Shown in pieces: positions 32,639-43,655 of a stretch of DNA of 64,000 bases (within the stretch, counting starts at the first letter, position 1; the number at the start of each line of letters is the position of its first letter). The stretch lies in the NCBI RefSeq assembly GCF_003086295.3, contig NC_092044.1:69755213-69819212 (forward strand), written 5' to 3'. The DNA is from Arachis hypogaea. Its lineage: Eukaryota > Streptophyta > Magnoliopsida > Fabales > Fabaceae. The notes below the pieces were generated by a model. That model made no database searches. It worked only from the letters and a program-made list of their open reading frames with translations, and was not told where the DNA came from. The translations under genes and the position numbers were made by a program.

Positions 32639-35600
32639 TGATACGTAAAAATTGAGAATTTTACGTACAACCGGCAAGTATACCGGGTCGTATCAAGTAG
32701 TAAGACTCACTAAGAGTGAGGTCGATCCCACGAGGATTGGTAGATTAAGCAACTTTAGTTAAATGGTAGATTTAGTCAAGCAAACATAGTTTTGATTTCA
32801 TGAGCATTTTGATTTTTAAACATAATTGCAAGAATTTAAATGGCAAAGAATGTAAAGAACTAGAATAAAGAAATGAAGTGCAAGTAAATGACGGAAACTT
32901 AAATTGCAAGAAACTTAAATAACATCAAAGGTAAATGGCAAGAAATTAAAGGGTGCAGAAATTTAAAGAGCATAAAAGTAAATGGCAAGAAGTAGATGAA
33001 CAGAATGTAAATAACAAGAGTAGTAAATAGACAGAATGTAGAAAGGGATTGGGAATTGGGTAATCAAATAGCTAGAGCAAGAGAAATGAGAGTTAATGAT
33101 AGAGAGGATCATTAGGGATTAGAGATGTTAGTTTTCATGAATTGATGTTAGTCAAATCCTTCTCAATCATGGGTATAGATCCATGGCAAATGGGTGATTG
33201 AATCCCAATCTCTTGGTGATTCAATCTCTCTCAACATAGCCAATTGCCACTCTCGTGATCTAATTGTTCATGAGAAGAGATGAAGATCAATTTTAATCCA
33301 GCCACACAATTTCCAAAATCTCAACCAAGGAGAGTTACATCTCACATACTAACCAAGGTATGTTGATTGAGGAAATCATGAGAGGATGAACTCTAAACTG
33401 AATTATGTGGCTCATTCATCAAATTCACCACATAATTCATATAGATTAACCCCTCTCTCGATGGTGGTTGAATCTTTGAAGAACAAGAGTTCCCTCTTTA
33501 GATCAACCACTAAAATTGAGAAAGAGAAGATGGGTTCACCAATTCATTCCAACCAACAGAGCTCCTCCCCCTAATGAAAGGGGTTTAGTGAATCATAGCT
33601 CCAATTTCAACAACAATTGCCATCAATCAAAGTTAAACTAAATTGCAAAGAAAGATGAAGAAGAAGAGGTAAATGCTTGAAGATTAAGAAAATGAAGAAG
33701 AGAAGTTCCAAGATGAACCAAGAGTAGCTTTCTGGGTCTCCTTTCGGAAGTACCAAAAGAGTTTTCAAATACAAGTGCTAAAAAGTGTAAAAATGACTAA
33801 GTGTAAAAAGTAGAGTAAAAGTGTAAAAGTCCCCTAAAAGTACAAACTCAATCTCTATTTATACTAGTCCTAAAGATCTTCAAGTGGGTTAGCAAGATGG
33901 GCTTCCTCTTTGTTGAATTCTTGGCTCAATTGATGAAGTTTCTGGCCTTTGTGAGGAATAGGGGAAGTAGAGCAAGTTGGCACCAATTCTGGCCCATTGA
34001 GGGCGTTATTGGCACTAACTCCAGGCCAAATGCACATTGGCAACGTGCAGGACAATTTCCTGGGCATGAAGTATGAGACTTGGGCGTTGCTAGCCCAAGT
34101 TGTTGCCAACAACTTGCTTTTCCTCTTCTTGGCCTTACTTTCATGCTAAATGTAGCCCAGAATTTGAGTGTCAACCTTCAGCTTCAATATGGACTATCAT
34201 ACATCATTGGAAAGCTATTGATGTCTATTTTCTAATGCCACTGGAATCACCTCAATTGGACTTTCCTAGCTCAAGTTATGGTTCCTCAAAGAAGGTAAGG
34301 TCAAGCTGCCAAGTTGTTGCCAAGTTGTTGTGAATAACGCACCCTCAACCCCAAGTTGGCAACGTGCCCGTGCATCACTCTCCTAAGGCAAGGACTTGGG
34401 GCTGGCGTTGTTGCAAAACACGCCCCCCTTGTGGCACGTTGGCAACGTGCTCGACCCACACCCCAAGGCCAATCTCTAGCTTTCTTGAATTTCACTTCAT
34501 GTTCTTATTTTTAGGGCCTAAAGATGACTCTGGTTTGGCTCCAATCTTGTGCTCCACCATGGACTATTATATATGGTTGGAAAGCTCTGAATGTTAGCTT
34601 TCCAACGCAACTGGAAGTACTCAATTTGGATCTCTGTAGCTCAAGATATCTTCCATTGAAGTAGACATGTTCAGGCTGCCTTGTTTTGGTAAGTTGGCGT
34701 TGGCAACGCCCATCTAGCGTTGGCAACGTGAGTGGTGCTGCATTTGGGCGTTTGGAACTTGGTTGGCACGGCAGGTGGGCGTTTGGAACTTGGTTGGCAC
34801 GGCAGGTGGGCGTTTGGAACTTGGTTGGCACCAAGACTTGGTGCCTAGCCAAGTATTCTTGTGTGGCGTTGGCAACGCCATTCTTGAGTTGGCAACGCCA
34901 GCTCCTTTTCTTCCAGGGCTCCATTTGTTGCTTGGTTGTGTGGCGTTGGCAACGCCCATCTTGAGTTGGCAACGCCAGCTCCTTCTCTTCCAGGCCAAGC
35001 TTGATTTTGGTTGTAGCTGCGTGCCTCAACGCTCATTCAGGGCTCAGCCCAATTAGCTCTCTAAGATTGCTTGGGTGGACGTTGGCAACGCCAACTTTGC
35101 TTCCTCCAGGGCCAAGTTCCTTGCTTGTGTCTTGTGTGTGGCGTTGGCAACGTGGTTTTCAAGTTGGCAACGCCAACTTTGCTCCTTGGTTGCCTCCAGG
35201 GCCAAGCTTGCTTGCTTGTGGCTTGTGTGTGGCGTTGGCAACTTGGTTCTAGAGTTGGCAACGCCAACCTTGCTTCCAGGGCCAAGCTTGCTTGCTTGTG
35301 GCTTGTGTGTGGCGTTGGCAACTTGGTTCTAGAGTTGGCAACGCCAACCTTGCTTCCAGGGCCAAGTTCCTTGCTTGAGTGGGCGTTGGCAACTTGGTTC
35401 TAGAGTTGGCAACGCCAACCTTGCTTCCAGGGCCAAGTTCCTTGCTTGAGTGGGCGTTGGCAACTTGGTTCTAGAGTTGGCAACGCCAACCTTGCTTCCA
35501 GGGCCAAGTTTGCCTTGTGTTATGGTGTTGGCAACGCCAATCCCAAGTTGGAAACGCCAACTTCTTGCCCAGCTTGCATCATTCTTGCTTCCATGCTTCC

Positions 35601-35868
35601 TTGTTTCATCACCTATCATCAACAAGGGAAATAGCTTCAAAGTCTTACCAATTCAAGCAATAAATTTCATGAGATTCATTCATACTCATTCATATATGCA
35701 TTCCTTAAATCATTTGCATGAATTTGGCTAGAATTAACATGTTCCTTGATATCATCATGCATGGAAACAAAACTCATAAAAGGACTTGTTTATTTAGAGA
35801 AAATGAGTGAATTTAAGCTAAAACTAACTAAACTAACTAACTAATAAAGCAAATATGCACTTGCATCA
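32639..35868 (-). repeat. 5' LTR of element B
   Basis: 3,230 bp with the same TGATACG...GCATCA ends as the left LTR. Near-identical over its first 2,050 bp, it is 21 bp shorter overall because of several copy-number changes and one replaced block (about 34999-35055 against 21688-21780) in the palindrome zone. Confidence 0.9.
34690..35565. repeat. GGCGTTGGCAACGCC palindrome array in element B 5' LTR
   Basis: Same palindrome-plus-spacer composition as 21410-22310 but with a different unit count. The 31-base GGGCGTTTGGAACTTGG unit near 34745-34830 is present three times here and twice in the left LTR. A unit near 35390-35500 is duplicated here, and two left-LTR segments are missing. Confidence 0.8.
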
Positions 35869-36028
35869 GCCACCTTTTTTTAAAAAACCGTGGTCACCCT
35901 TTTTCTAAAAACCGTGACCATAGCTTTTTTTTTGTTACGGTAAAAAACTATGACCATAGAGGGTCTATGGTCACGGTTTTTTACCGTGACCAAAAAAACT
36001 GTGGCCATAGACCCAAAATGTTGTAGTG
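35869..36028. repeat. right end of CACTA-like element K, with CACTACAA terminus
   Basis: After the B target-site copy (35869-35873) the TGACCATAG-type repeats resume, including a long inverted repeat (TCTATGGTCACGGTTTTTT beside TACCGTGACC, about 35945-35995). The minus strand ends CACTACAACATTTTGGG exactly at 36028, matching the CACTACAA start of plant CACTA transposons. The left terminus was not found between 16305 and 18840, so K may be truncated, or its end is diverged. No Tnp2 coding lies inside the visible part, so it would be non-autonomous. Confidence 0.65.
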
Positions 36029-36479
36029 AAACTTTTTACTATTTATACTTTAACTCCATTAACCTTGGATATTTATACACTAGTCCCTAAAATTTTATTT
36101 AATTAACTTTCAACCTCAAACTTTTAAATGTTTATACTTTGATCTCAGAATAATCAAACATCAATGATTTGTTATCCTTCATAAGACTCAAAGTGTTCTT
36201 CATGTTTTTAAAAAATTCATCAAATTCCCACTTGATCTTTAACTAATTTTTCAATCTTTTCGATAAACAATTTTTACTACTTTTCAATTTCAATTTTCAG
36301 CCACTTTTTCACATAATTTCCAGCATGATTTCAACTTAAATTTATCCTCAAAACAGGGCTCGAGTTTTGGTTTTTTCATCAGCAACAATAACCTAATTAT
36401 AAGCTCACTTTTCATCAATTTTTTATTAAATTTCAATAAGATTCAAGCACATAAATACTCAAAATCTAGCACAAACAAA
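36029..36479. other. AT-rich spacer, no feature seen
   Basis: About 450 bases of low-GC sequence with no ORF or repeat that I can identify. It separates the terminus of K from the broken integrase of element H. Confidence 0.4.
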
Positions 36480-37130
36480 CCATATAACAATCATTGAACA
36501 AGAACACGATTATTCAAGATTAATTTTGCCAAATCCTTCCGGGTTAATCCAAGACGCACGGTCAGAGCATATCCTTTAAGTTCTAAACTATTCTTTCTTA
36601 TTGTCTGTTCGTTTGTGGATGATAAGCAGTATTCAAGCACAATCGTATACTGAACGCATTTTAAAATGCTCCCCAAAACCATGAAGTGAAACGGGGATCA
36701 CGATCTAATACAATTGTAGTTGGCACGCCATGTAATCTCACAATCTCCTTAATACACACTCTCGCCAACTCATCTAAAGAATACGTCATCCAAACAGGTA
36801 GAAAATGAGCAGATTTAGTCAACTGATTCACAATCACCCAAATCGCATCAAACTCTGCTCGTGTCTTTGGTAAATCTGTTACAAAGTTTATAGTGATACC
36901 CTCCCATTTCCATTGTGGAACCTCTAAAGGTTGTAACATGCCAGATGGCTTCTAATGTTCAATTTTTACCTTCTGATAGGTCAGACACTTAGCCACAAAC
37001 GCCGCCACATCACTCTTCATTCCGGGCCACCAAAACATCCTTTTCAAGTCATGATACATTTTAGTAACTCCAGGATGACCGAAAAATCCACTCTTATGAG
37101 CCTCATATAGTATCTCATTCCACAAGTTGC
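36480..37130 (-). pseudogene. element H integrase fragment
   Basis: LEVPQWKWEGITINFVTDLP (first catalytic Asp region), [20 protein letters not shown] and [16 protein letters not shown] (second Asp) are clear. The region with the catalytic glutamate (HPQT...) is shifted and carries a stop near 36625. The zinc domain lies upstream around 36990-37100 with stops. C-terminal domain and chromodomain are missing. Confidence 0.8.
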
Positions 37131-37800
37131 CTACATTTGGTACATAAATTCTCTCCTTGTACCTCTTAATCTCTTCTTGTTTTCCTTATCCCACAGACAC
37201 ATTTTATGTAACTCTTCACTCTCTTGTTGTACATTGTGAATATCAGTCTTAAAATCACTCGTGATTTGCAATTGATTCAAACTCACACCTTCGGCCATAT
37301 CCTCCACTCCTAACCTCAAACTCGCAAACTTACGTAACAACTCCTCTTCCTTGAGCATCATCCATGCGACACTCAAAGACTTTTTGCTTAAGACATCTAC
37401 CATCACATTCGCTTTTCCAGAGTGATAGTTTATATCAAAATCGTAGTCCTTCAATAACTTTATCCATATTCTCTGCCTCATATTCAGCTCTTTTTGATCA
37501 GAAACGTATTTTAAACTCGTGATCGAAGAAGACCTTAAACTTTACCTCTTATAGATAGTGCCTCCATATTTTGAGAGCAAACACCACAGCTGCGAGCTCT
37601 AAGTCATGCGTCAGATAATTCACTTCATGCGGTCTCAGTTGCCATGAGGCATAACCCACCACGTTTCGGTGTTGCTTCAACACGCAACCTAAACCCTTAA
37701 ATGATGCATTGCAATAAACCTTAAATGGTTCATTCGTCTTAGGTAGAATAAGTATTGGTGTAGAAGTTAACCTTTCTTTCAAGGCCAAAAAACTCTCTTC
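37131..37800 (-). pseudogene. element H RNase H fragment
   Basis: Frames 37788-37549 and 37481-37131 encode [20 protein letters not shown] and [20 protein letters not shown]. In the first, the catalytic DAS aspartate is changed to Asn (CNAS). A frameshift near 37540 separates the two parts. Clearly non-functional. Confidence 0.75.
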
Positions 37801-38420
37801 GCACTCCGGTGTCTACACAAATGGAACTTCCTTGCATGTCAAATTTGTCATTGATAGCGCAATCTATGAGAATCCCTTAATGAATCTCCTATATTACCTA
37901 GCCAAGCCTTAGAAACTTTTGGTCTCAATTACTATCATCAGCCTTTTCCACTCAGTTACCACCTCAATCTTAGATGGATCCACTATAATCCCATCCTTAC
38001 TTACCACATGTCCTAAGAACTTTACTTCTCTCTTCCCAAATTCTCACTTCAAAGCTTTGCATACAATTTTCTCTCCTTCAAGATTTGAAACACAACTCTC
38101 AAGTGCACTTCATGATCCTCTTCAGTTTTAGAATACACCAAAATATCGTCTATGAATACCACCACAAATTTATCCAAAAGGGTTGGAACACCCTGTTCAT
38201 GTAACCTATGTCGTCTATGACGCAGTCTTAGGATGTCATCTTCTTTCACCCTAATTCGATGGTAACCCAACCTTAGGTCGATCTTTGAAAACACGCCAGC
38301 TCTTTGCAACTGATCCATCAGATCATCAATCTATGGTAAAGGGTATTTGTTCTTCACTGTCACCTTATTCAACTATCGTTAGTCGACACATAACCTCATA
38401 CATACGTCTTTCTTTCTCAC
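37801..38420 (-). pseudogene. element H reverse transcriptase fragment with internal deletion
   Basis: [20 protein letters not shown] and [20 protein letters not shown] are recognisable, but the roughly 35 residues between DDIL and LDKF that carry the SFGLTNAP motif in element A are largely missing, indicating a deletion of about 100 bp near 38200-38220. The thumb region toward 37801 is full of stops. Confidence 0.8.
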
Positions 38421-39771
38421 AAAAAACACAGGCGCTCCCCACGGAGAAATACTTGGTCGAATGAAATTTTTTTCTATTATCTTCCAATTGCTTCTTTAAC
38501 TCCGCTAACTCCAATGGTGCCATCGATAAGGTGTAATCAACACTGGTCTAGCTCCCGACACTAAGTCAATAGCAAATTCAATCTCTTTTTCTGAGGTGGA
38601 AACTTGGATACATATTCGGGGAAAACTTTGGAAAATTGTCACACAATCGGTATTCGGTCTAAGTCTTACTCATCCCCTGAGGAATTTTGCAGCCAAAACG
38701 ATAAATCCTTGGCACTCTGCTATACTATAATTCACCTTCACCGCGTTTAAATAACAGCTATTTGTAACCGCCGGTCCTTCTGATTCCTCATACATAAACT
38801 GAATAGAACGCTAAAAATAATCCAGTAACACCTGATTCACTGATAACCAATCCAGACCTAATATCAGGTCTAACTCATTCATTGGCAAATAGATAAAATC
38901 ATGAACAAATTCTTAGTTTTCCACCTAAAAGGAACTCCTTGGTAGCCTAATTTAGTCACCACAGTTTTAGAAGCAAGAGTATGGACATGCAAATAAAATG
39001 ACAATGTCAACACCTTTAACCCTAATTCAGCAGCTTTATCAAAATCTATGAATGAATGAGATGCCCCAATATCATATAATGCAGTTAACACTTTACAACC
39101 AATTTCGCATTTACCTCTAATCAAAGTATCCGACTTAGCAGCATCATCCGCCGTTATATCATACGCATGGCCTTGTTGTTGTGCTCTCCCAGCATTCCGG
39201 TTGGCTTTCTCGTGACCATCTCCTCTACAACTATAACAATGTCCTAATCCAGCTTTACATGGAGTGTTCGTGTGAAAACTTCCATTCCTCATGAAAGTCA
39301 AATCATTTTGAGGTTGTTTCCTGTATCTCCTTCCTTGATGTTTGTTGTTGTTGTTCCCTTGGAAAGTAGCTCGGCCATGTTGACGTTGCTGAGCATATCC
39401 TCCTCTATTGAAGTTTTGATGCCTTGTAGCAAAGGATCTTGCACCTCTTCCTCGATTGTGGTAACCACAACAGCCAGTACTTGTAGTCGCATTCTTCCTA
39501 GTGCGATCCTCCACCACACGACTCTTGTTTACCAACTCCGCAAAACTCTTAACATTAAAAGACGCTACAGCTCGCATGATGTCAAGAATAAACTATCTTG
39601 GTACTTCATATATTTCCAGTCCTCGTATCCTTTAGGAGCACTCTGACAAACCCTTGAGAAACGACACAACTCCTCAAATTTTTTTGTATATGTGGCAACC
39701 ATCATAGATCCTTGCCTTAATTGAAGCAACTCCAACACCTTAGCTTGTCTCACCAAATTCGGGAAGTACTT
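38421..39771 (-). pseudogene. element H gag C-terminus, zinc knuckle and protease
   Basis: 39756-39565 encodes gag (LELLQLRQGSMMVATYTKKF). 39577-38879 carries a Gly/Arg/Gln-rich region, a degenerate knuckle (HCYSCRGDGHEKANRN) and the protease site LYDIGASHSFIDFD, where the serine of DSGAS is Ile. The linker to RT runs to 38421 with stops. Interrupted at 39771 by solo LTR S. Confidence 0.8.
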
Positions 39772-41324
39772 TGATAGATGAGGGAAATGACGGTTTGGAA
39801 ATTCAGCAAAACAATTTTTTCGTCGGTAGCATAGTCTAAATCAACAAGTAACCCTCCCAATCAAAGTTTAATTTAAATTAAAATAACCAAGAATAGTTAA
39901 ACCTCAGGTCGTTCTCGCTAGGAATTAGTGACAATAAGCGCATAATTTTGGTTGTGAAAATCAAGGGGGTTTTCAATAATGAAGTAAACAATTAAGAAAT
40001 AAAAGAACACTTAAAATTGTAATTAATAAACTAATAAAGGAATAAAAGAACTATCTATGTAATATAGACAAGTAATGCTTTAAAATGATGAAAAGTGTGA
40101 GTTAAAGCATAAATGAAACCTTGACTTGGGATGAGTTATGGAATCCTTTCCTTGCCATAACCATAACTATGATAATTATGATGAATTAATCTCATCTAGT
40201 CAACCCTTAATATCGAAAAGTAAGTCAAGTGAGCATAATTGTTATTAATCTACAAATCCTAGCTAACTTACTAATTACCTTAGTAAAAAGCTAGCGTTAG
40301 TGGAAACAATAACAACTAACAACCCAAGAATTATCACTAAATATCAAACATGATGACTCTAGTATCCCATATACTCAATTTCCCAAGTCAAGGAGTGGAA
40401 ATCTACTCCATAATCAAAATTGGTATTTCATCAAACACATGGTAGGCATATTCACAAAATATGGCAAAATTGTAAAAATACTTAAAACTATGAACAACCA
40501 AAGAGAAAAATCAACAATGGAAACTCAATAAACATATAAAAACCATCAAACATCAAATTCATTAACTAAAACTCAAAATCGAAAAAGTAAATATGTATTA
40601 ACAAATTGACTTAAAATATAAGAATGTGTAGAACAAGTAGTGTAGTAAAAGAGAAAATTAAGGAATACTTCCAATGGAAAGCTAGAGACCAAGATCAAAA
40701 TTGGAAAATGCAAACTTGTAGATAAACCCTAATTACATCCTAAGAAAAATTGAGAGAAAAAACCTAAGCTACATTACCTAAAACTACCCTAAAAACTATC
40801 TAAGTGTGTTGTCTAGTATATGGTGTGTTGTATGGTTGCTAACACTTTCTTATATGCTTCAACACCTTGAGAAATGGGCCAAAAACCCCTTAAAATTGCG
40901 AGTCATGTGACTTTTTAATGAAGTCACGCGCTGGTACCTGAGCGTACGCACAGGTGTGTGCGTACACACACTTGCTAATTTTTCATCCTGTGTGTACGCA
41001 CAGACTTGCTGATTTCCATCGTGTGCATATGCACAGAGATTTGTTTTCTTCATGTTCTCTCCCAATCGCATGCTTCTCTTCAACTCTTATCAAGCCATTT
41101 CTACCTATTACACCTAAAATCACTTATCAAAAGCATTAAGGCATCGAATGGAATAAAAGTGAAATAAAATTGATTAAATTAAGCACAAAATAGCATGTTT
41201 TTACAATTAGACATAATTTAGGGAGAGAACACAAACGTATGCTATTTGGATGAATAACTGTGGGTTTATATGATGAAATCCACTTAAATCAATCCAAAAT
41301 TTATCATCAAATGTGGATTCATCA
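39772..41324 (-). mobile_element. solo LTR S inserted in element H gag
   Basis: 1,553 bp, TGATAGATG at 39772 and TTCATCA at 41324, flanked by TACTT (39767-39771) and TAATT (41325-41329), a 5-bp duplication with one mismatch. H gag resumes on the far side (near 41335 the frame again resembles element A's gag around EEFYKKYFP). Orientation is inferred from a CGAGAACGACCTGAGG-type U5 motif near 39905-39930. It contains TGTGCGTACGCACA-like palindromes at 40925-41035, beside a TATATAAG-like box near 40850. Solo LTRs arise by recombination between an element's two LTRs. Confidence 0.75.
40925..41035. repeat. GTACGCAC palindrome cluster in solo LTR S
   Basis: Three closely spaced self-complementary stretches (GAGCGTACGCACAGGTGTGTG, GTGTGTACGCACAGA, GTGTGCATATGCACAG), about 75-180 bp upstream of a TATATAAG-like box in the inferred orientation. 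It parallels the clusters in other LTR families of this window but uses a different core. Confidence 0.6.
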
Positions 41325-41329
41325 TAATT

Positions 41330-41472
41330 CTTGTAGAATTCTTCTCTGGAAACCTCCCAAGTGATTGCCTCATTCTAATTTCCTTGTTGCAGAAGATGGT
41401 AAGCTCCTTGCCACCAATGTTGAGCTTATCCAGCTAACTGATAAGCAGCAAGCTCTTTGACAGGCAGAAAAA
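41330..41472 (-). pseudogene. element H gag N-terminal fragment
   Basis: Minus strand shows the gag core HWWQGAYHLLQQG and upstream residues with an in-frame TAG, homologous to element A gag around 10230-10380. It is separated from the rest of H gag by solo LTR S and truncated at 41472 by element C's LTR. Confidence 0.7.
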
Positions 41473-42914
41473 TGCCGATTAAGAATTTATAACGGAAACA
41501 ACGTTGCAAGTACAGTTCTTAACCGACGAATATTTCGCTTATCAATTTAGAAAGAGTTGTCACAATTTAAGAATAAAATACTGGGAGTAAAATTCACAGG
41601 TCGTCTCCCAACGAGTTGATAAAAGAGTGCAATTTATTGGTCAATAGTTTTCTGAGAATTTTTAGAGTTAGGGAATAGAGAAATAAATGACTATCAATTA
41701 AAGCAATAAAAATCAACAAGAGGTTTTATGTAATTGAAATAAAAAGCCTTGACTAGGAGAAGATTAATTGGAAGTTCTATCCTTGTTGAATTTCCCCAAG
41801 TGTAATGGTAAGAGGTTATTGTTTCTACTTAGTTATCCTTTACCTAAAAAAGGAAAGTCAAGTAACTAAACCAACTCTGATTCACAAGTCCTAATCCTCT
41901 CATAGGGAAGGATTAGAGTTAGTGACTAGAGAGTCAACAAATAACTTCTAATTACAAATTAACACTTGAGTATTCCAACTCATGGGTCTCCTATTAATCA
42001 ACTCCAAAGTCAAGTTGGGCTCCATTGACATGGATGCCATTTTCGTAAACATGTAAAGGGAATAGAAAGGAGACATGGTAATTAAAATTAATTTAGTAAA
42101 ACCTAATTTTGAAATAATAAATTAAGGGAAGATGATATTCAAACAAATAATGAAATTAAATATAAAATTAACTCTTGCATTAATACTTTCCAAAATCAAA
42201 GATATCCATATGTGATTCTAAACAAACTGAATGAAAGATAAAAGAGTAATGAAATAAGAAAGCAAACTACAACGATAGAGACTTCGAACAGAGGTAGTAA
42301 TTCTCTCAAGATCCAATCCAAAAGCATAAACTAAAAATCTAAAAATGTGAAGAACCCTAGAGGAAGTAGTGTTTTTTCTTTAAGATTCAAAACTAAAACT
42401 CAAAACTAAGTGAATGTCAATGTGTATTGAATCTCTGCTGTCCCTTAGGTCTAGTCTGTGTTTCTGGGCCAAAAACTGGGTCCAAACTCAGCCCAAAATT
42501 GCCCCCAGTGTCTTCTGCAGTTGCAGCACGTGGCGCACGTCACGCGTACGTGTGGCTGCCACGCGTACGCGTCGATGGTCTTCTGCGCGTGTCACGCATA
42601 CGCGTCAGTTACACATACACATTGCTGTGGAATGCGCCAAGTCATGCATACGCATCAGTTAAGCGCACGCGTCGATCCTCGCTAGTCAGCTCCTTAGTTT
42701 CTTGTGTTCCTTCCATTTTTGCAAGCTTCCTTTCTATCCTCTAAGCCATTCCTGCCCTATAAAGCCTGAAAACACTTAACACATAGATCACGGCATCAAA
42801 TGGTATAAAGGAGAATTAAAAATTGACAATTTAAAGGCTTAAGAAGCAAGTTTTCAATCATAGCCCAAAAGTAGGAAGGAAAATGTAAAACATGCGAATT
42901 CTTTGAATAAGGGT
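41473..42914 (-). repeat. 3' LTR of element C, 5'-truncated
   Basis: Begins TGCCGATTAAGAATTT and aligns (reverse) with element E's LTR 44667-46198, for example around CTATGATTGAAAAC and GTGTTAAGTGTTTTCAG. The first ~90 bases of the LTR are missing at the right, where it fuses to integrase sequence. A palindrome cluster (CACGCGTACG-type) lies at 42535-42675. Three overlapping plus-strand ORFs there are chance frames. Confidence 0.75.
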
Positions 42915-43156
42915 GATCCCATATATAATACTTGGACTCGCTTTTAAGCTTGTCCCTTTGATGCTTAGTAAAATTAGGAGGAAAGGTACGACTAACTAAA
43001 TAATTAGCTATAGGTGCGTACCAAGGAACCACCTCAGATATTGCGTGCAAGCTATCTAATGGAAAAGCATCATCGATAGGAGTGGAGTCATTCTTAATAT
43101 GCTCTAGGCGACTCAAGTGGTCTGCCACTAAATTTTGGGAACCACTCCTATCTTTG
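42915..43156 (-). pseudogene. element C RNase H-integrase tether
   Basis: Minus strand reads SGSQNLVADHLSRLEH, then SESKYYIWDHPY, and then passes directly into LTR sequence. The fusion truncates integrase before its zinc domain. The right edge is the D insertion site (target copy 43157-43161). Confidence 0.8.
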
Positions 43157-43161
43157 ATTTT

Positions 43162-43655
43162 TGTTCCGGGGGTTACCTGAAACTGTAGGTCGATCTCGGA
43201 TGAGATCTTCTGTGCTGGTCGGGGGTGTTGTGTCCGACTTGGTGATGATGCTGATCCTTCATCCCCGAAGGGTGGGGGATACCTGCAAGGGACTCCGATG
43301 CTTAAGTTAGCAAGGGTATTAACCAGGTATTGAGTAGAATCAAAGTATGAGTTATACCTGGGTGCTCCAGTGTATTTATAATGGTGTAGAGTGACCTCTT
43401 TAGATGAGATAAGTTAGTTATCTTATCTTATCTTTGACTGGGGTCCTCTTATCTTCAAGGAAATCGCCTTTATCTCTACGGGCTTGGGCTGCCCTTGGAT
43501 TTGGGACGTGCTCCTCTATTTGTGCCCTTTTTTTGGGCTTTCCTGTGACTTGGCCGAGCTCTTTGAGAAGAGGTCGGGTTGTCCTGACCTGAAGAGGTCG
43601 GTCACTTTGTCTGTAGAACATCTCGGGTCAGACAGCTTGACCTAGGGTATGAAAA
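43162..43655. repeat. LTR of element D, left copy
   Basis: TGTTCCGGGGGTTACC ... GGTATGAAAA. Positions 43373-43655 recur at 48724-49027, with an extra CATTATCTTAT-like stretch in the right copy. The last CA has become AA. Minus-strand ORFs over both copies (e.g. 43418-43621) are the same chance frame. Confidence 0.7.

Larger units (their letters stand above)
19360..35868 (-). mobile_element. element B: full-length Athila-type Ty3/gypsy retrotransposon
   Basis: 16.5 kb (including 1 kb of N) on the minus strand, flanked by exact GCCAC duplications. Order from right: 5' LTR 32639-35868, tRNA-Asp PBS, gag, protease, RT, RNase H, integrase, a conserved hairpin module, an extra post-integrase ORF, hairpin-polypurine module, 3' LTR 19360-22610. 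The tRNA-Asp primer, gag type and additional ORF after integrase fit the Athila lineage. LTRs differ by about six substitutions over the first 2,050 bp, so insertion is recent, yet gag, protease, RT, integrase and ORF3 all carry frameshifts. It may have been mobilised in trans, or some breaks may be assembly errors. Confidence 0.92.
36480..41472 (-). mobile_element. element H: heavily degraded chromovirus internal region
   Basis: Order on the minus strand matches element A's gag-pol (gag, zinc knuckle/protease, RT, RNase H, integrase core) with no LTRs visible. It is truncated in the integrase at about 36480 and in gag at 41472. It holds solo LTR S (39772-41324) inside gag and is cut by element C's LTR at 41472/41473. 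Stops, frameshifts and deletions are far denser than in A, so this is one of the oldest layers here. Confidence 0.85.
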
